Positions 7,821 through 9,984 of a stretch of 9,984 nt of DNA are shown in pieces (within the stretch, counting starts at the first letter, position 1; every line of letters begins with the position of its first letter). This DNA is from Candidatus Sumerlaeota bacterium (GTDB lineage: Bacteria > Sumerlaeota > Sumerlaeia > MVZB01 > JAJFLK01). The notes under the pieces are model-generated. The model made no database searches, was not told the DNA's origin, and worked only from the letters and a program-made list of their open reading frames with translations. The stretch covers positions 1 to 9,984 of the forward strand of contig JAJFLK010000575.1 in NCBI GenBank assembly GCA_021772735.1. The letters are read 5' to 3'. The translations under genes were made by a program, and so were the position numbers.

Positions 7821-9878
7821 TCAGAACTCGCGTGTGAATTGCATGAAAAACTGAAATCGATCACGCTCGTTATCGAAGCGTTCATGGTACTCGGCGCGCA
7901 GGCCGGACTCCACGTTTACCTTGCGGTATCGAAATCCCATCCTCCCGATCAGGCCGAGCAGCGTGCTTTCGGTTCGGCCCGTCTCCTCGCGCCATCGCCC
8001 TTCGAGCCGCCAATAGCCACTATTTTGGATGGGGCCGTTCATCGAAAGCCCGGCGTAGAGCGAATCGCTGTTGCGCTGATCGTCATCCAGATCGGTCTCG
8101 TTGTCGAACGTCGTCATCAATGCCCCGAGGTTCCAGCCCGCTCGCATTCTGGGCCCGATCCGGTGCGAGCCTTCGATCTGGCTGCGCAGTTGGACGAACG
8201 AATCAAAGTTCGAATCGTAAACTTCGTATTCCTCGGTCCAGGTTACGTCACGCCAGCGCAGCGAGAACCCGGTCCGCTTGTCCGTGAATTCAAGAATGCG
8301 GAAATCATCATCCGGCGGGGCATCGCGAGCCTCGAGCCGTTCCCACCGGTAGTAAACCGACAGCAGCGAATCGAGCACTTGATTGAACTCGTGCCGGACG
8401 AAAAAACTGCGCGTATCCGAGATGTATTCGGTGTCTTTGGTCGCGGAGAATTCGTAATCGACGAGGACCGTATCTCCGTCCAGGATGAGGCCGGTCAGGA
8501 TAATTCGAATCCCGATGCGACCGCCCCGGACCTCGAGCTCGTAGTCCAGCGCTTCGGTATATATGATCAGGCCGGTCGCGTCGGTGACGACAATCGTCCC
8601 GGCTATGGCGGTTGGCTCTGCCAGAAGCACCGTATCGCTCGCATTAAGCGTGATGGCTTCATCGATCACCTGGCGGCTCGTTCCCTGCCCGATATCTTCG
8701 ACGCGGTCCAGCGTGATCCCGTATCCGGCGGTCAGGTATCCCCAGGGCGTCGTCTTTCGATATCCCAGCCGGCCGGTGACGCCGTATTCGCGCTCCTCGG
8801 TGGCGTCGAACTTGACGCGCCGCCAGTGGACATCGACGTGCGAATCCAGGCTGTCGTATAGCTCGTGATCCAACCCGGCTTCGGCGCGCCAGGTTTTGAC
8901 TCGCGAATCGGCGAGGCGGCTGTCGAGCAGGCTGAAGATATAGTAATTCCTCAGATTGGCCGCCGGGCGCAGGCGCAGCTGCTCCTGCCAGTTGATCGTT
9001 CGGAATTCCTGGGAGCCGGATTGATCAAACCATCGGAGATTGGATTGCAGGTAATTCACGCGATCGGGCGCCAGGAAAAACGTATTGGCGAGAGAGACCT
9101 CATGGGAGCGCAGGTTGGTCTCGCGTTCGATATCCGTGGCGCGATTCGATGCCAGGAACATTTGGTCAAAATCCCGATAGCGATATCGAAGTTCAGTGCG
9201 CGAGAGGTCGCGAATCTCATGGCGCACGACGTATTCGATGTTCGAGTTGGTCGATTCGGAGAACGTGTCGTTGCCGAACTCGCGCAAGCGGGTCCGCGAA
9301 TATGAGAGCGACATCGGCAGCGGGCCGCGTTTCAAGTGAGCGGACCCGCCGTAACGTTCGGTCTCGATCACTTGTCGGTCGGTGAAGATCTCCAGCACGG
9401 CGCTGCGGTCCTGACTGGCGAAAACCGAGAACGAAACTGGATGCTCTTTCAAGAAATCGACCGTCACGTCGTATCCGCCGATGAAGCCATCCGATTCCGC
9501 ATCGTCCGAGAGCCGCCCGGCCCCGCCGGAGCGTTCGATCGACTGGCGCAGCATCCCTATCGTCACCTGGGCGCGGAAGTCGATGAAACGCGGGTGGTAG
9601 ACGTAACCGCGAAGCCGATACGTCAGCCAGCGTTGGAGGGATTGGTTGCTCAGCTCGAGTTCGTCCGAACCGTCGTTGCTCTGCGTCTCGCTGAAATAAT
9701 CGAACCGCGCTCCGAACTCGCCGCTGCGCTCGGTGATCCGAAACGGCGCAATCGGATAACTCCGGACCCGCGATTGCGCGCGAACCGGCCGCGAGATGCC
9801 GACGAGCCCGGCGACGGCCAGGATTGAGAAAGCAAATCGGGCCAAGCCGAACTGCGGGCGTGATGCAGGCAACTTCAT
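7821..9878 (-). CDS. Outer-membrane beta-barrel protein, large porin-like, with an inserted beta-rich domain
   Basis: The 685-residue protein has a signal peptide (hydrophobic FAFSILAVAGLVGI, probable cleavage after VRA at residue 34). A long series of amphipathic beta strands with aromatic girdles follows, rich in Tyr, Trp, Arg and Asp/Glu (e.g. LTYRLRGYVYH, TELRYRYRDF, MGFRYRKVNV). It ends in a strand with a terminal Phe, as expected for BAM-inserted proteins. There are no cysteines, so it lacks the N-terminal CXXC of MtrB. The size is close to MtrB/PioB-type 26-strand barrels (MtrB about 697 residues), but I cannot show homology. Residues about 403-479 do not look like barrel strands; they form a compact segment with TIVVTDATG and ILDGDTVLVDYEF that resembles an Ig-like or tail-type beta domain. 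The gene is the first of the three-gene operon, so it may be the pore through which the downstream cytochrome or its electrons pass. The start ATG has no clear Shine-Dalgarno. Confidence 0.88.
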   Translation of the reverse strand: MKLPASRPQFGLARFAFSILAVAGLVGISRPVRAQSRVRSYPIAPFRITERSGEFGARFDYFSETQSNDGSDELELSNQSLQRWLTYRLRGYVYHPRFIDFRAQVTIGMLRQSIERSGGAGRLSDDAESDGFIGGYDVTVDFLKEHPVSFSVFASQDRSAVLEIFTDRQVIETERYGGSAHLKRGPLPMSLSYSRTRLREFGNDTFSESTNSNIEYVVRHEIRDLSRTELRYRYRDFDQMFLASNRATDIERETNLRSHEVSLANTFFLAPDRVNYLQSNLRWFDQSGSQEFRTINWQEQLRLRPAANLRNYYIFSLLDSRLADSRVKTWRAEAGLDHELYDSLDSHVDVHWRRVKFDATEEREYGVTGRLGYRKTTPWGYLTAGYGITLDRVEDIGQGTSRQVIDEAITLNASDTVLLAEPTAIAGTIVVTDATGLIIYTEALDYELEVRGGRIGIRIILTGLILDGDTVLVDYEFSATKDTEYISDTRSFFVRHEFNQVLDSLLSVYYRWERLEARDAPPDDDFRILEFTDKRTGFSLRWRDVTWTEEYEVYDSNFDSFVQLRSQIEGSHRIGPRMRAGWNLGALMTTFDNETDLDDDQRNSDSLYAGLSMNGPIQNSGYWRLEGRWREETGRTESTLLGLIGRMGFRYRKVNVESGLRAEYHERFDNERDRFQFFMQFTREF

Positions 9879-9901
9879 GATGACGCGGAGCGACGCCGAC
9901 G

Positions 9902-9959
9902 GCTCGGATGGATGACTAATCTTGAACCGGCGAGGCGACGCTTTCCCCTGCGTCCGAGC
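9902..9959 (-). other. Possible structured leader upstream of the barrel operon
   Basis: On the minus strand, GCTCGGACG (9959-9951) can pair with CATCCGAGC (9910-9902) over nine positions with one G-U or equivalent mismatch, enclosing about 40 bases. A competing small hairpin, GACGC/GCGTC (9954-9950 with 9941-9937), has an A/G-rich loop. This could be a regulatory leader or chance in GC-rich DNA. Bases 9879-9984 otherwise show no gene. An AAGGAG at about 9968-9963 has no start codon at a proper distance. The promoter lies outside the window or was not recognised. Confidence 0.22.
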
Positions 9960-9984
9960 TCTCCTTATTAGGATGGTCGCCGAG

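Noticed and set aside
7814..7885. Longer start for the propeller lipoprotein at 7885
   Set aside because: It would place about 24 residues unlike a signal peptide before the lipoprotein signal and overlap the barrel gene by 65 bases. An ATG at 7813, just after the barrel stop, fits better.
7788..8861. Long plus-strand open frame (about 357 codons) opposite the barrel gene
   Set aside because: It lies antisense to a well-supported outer-membrane protein. Its translation has no recognisable domain, and such frames are common opposite GC-rich genes.
9879..9984. Cyclic-di-GMP (GEMM-type) riboswitch upstream of the operon
   Set aside because: A faint likeness (GGACGCAGGGGAAAGC) was seen, but the second helix, the tetraloop and the GGACGCAAAGCC-like receptor are missing and the element is too short.
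1..9984. CRISPR arrays, tRNA or rRNA genes, insertion sequences
   Set aside because: I saw no short regularly spaced repeats, no tRNA-like cloverleaf sequence and no transposase. The repeats present are protein-level modules within one gene.

Overview
The window looks like a chromosomal stretch from a Gram-negative, GC-rich bacterium that is probably uncultured. An outer membrane is implied by a large beta-barrel protein with a signal peptide and a C-terminal Phe. A lipoprotein without Asp at +2 and a secreted multiheme cytochrome fit the same picture. The left-hand protein combines DUF11 repeats, Calx-beta, P-domains and a dockerin-like EF-hand, a mix familiar from Planctomycetota, Sumerlaeota/Hydrogenedentota-type lineages and some delta-proteobacterial relatives. 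The phylum cannot be fixed from this sequence alone.

Left part (1-4302, + strand): one very long surface or secreted mosaic protein, cut at its 5' end by the window edge. Visible order: DUF11-like repeat, Calx-beta, two DUF11-like repeats, two tandem proprotein-convertase P-domain-like modules, two more DUF11-like repeats, a single dockerin-type calcium loop, and two Fn3-like modules. No catalytic domain is visible. It reads as a calcium-stabilised adhesin or cell-surface/matrix protein.

Middle (4303-4977): a 197-base gap holding a good sigma-54-like (-24/-12) promoter candidate. A 135-residue cytoplasmic-looking protein follows, with a strong Shine-Dalgarno site. It consists of two tandem halves, each with CxxC...C...C and then a hydrophobic/amphipathic helix. 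I do not recognise the family; it is probably metal-binding. It converges on the minus-strand operon across 70 bases.

Right part (4978-9878, - strand): a tight three-gene operon, transcribed right to left. It encodes a 685-residue outer-membrane beta-barrel, a six-bladed NHL-type beta-propeller lipoprotein (7-base gap) and a secreted cytochrome with 12 predicted hemes (8-base overlap). The last heme site is an atypical CX3CH. Barrel plus surface-type lipoprotein plus multiheme cytochrome suggests an electron conduit across the outer membrane, similar in logic to porin-cytochrome (Pcc/Mtr) systems. Unlike the textbook complexes, it has a propeller lipoprotein and only one cytochrome gene visible. 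This is the best candidate for an under-described system here. The operon's promoter and any further genes would lie beyond 9984.
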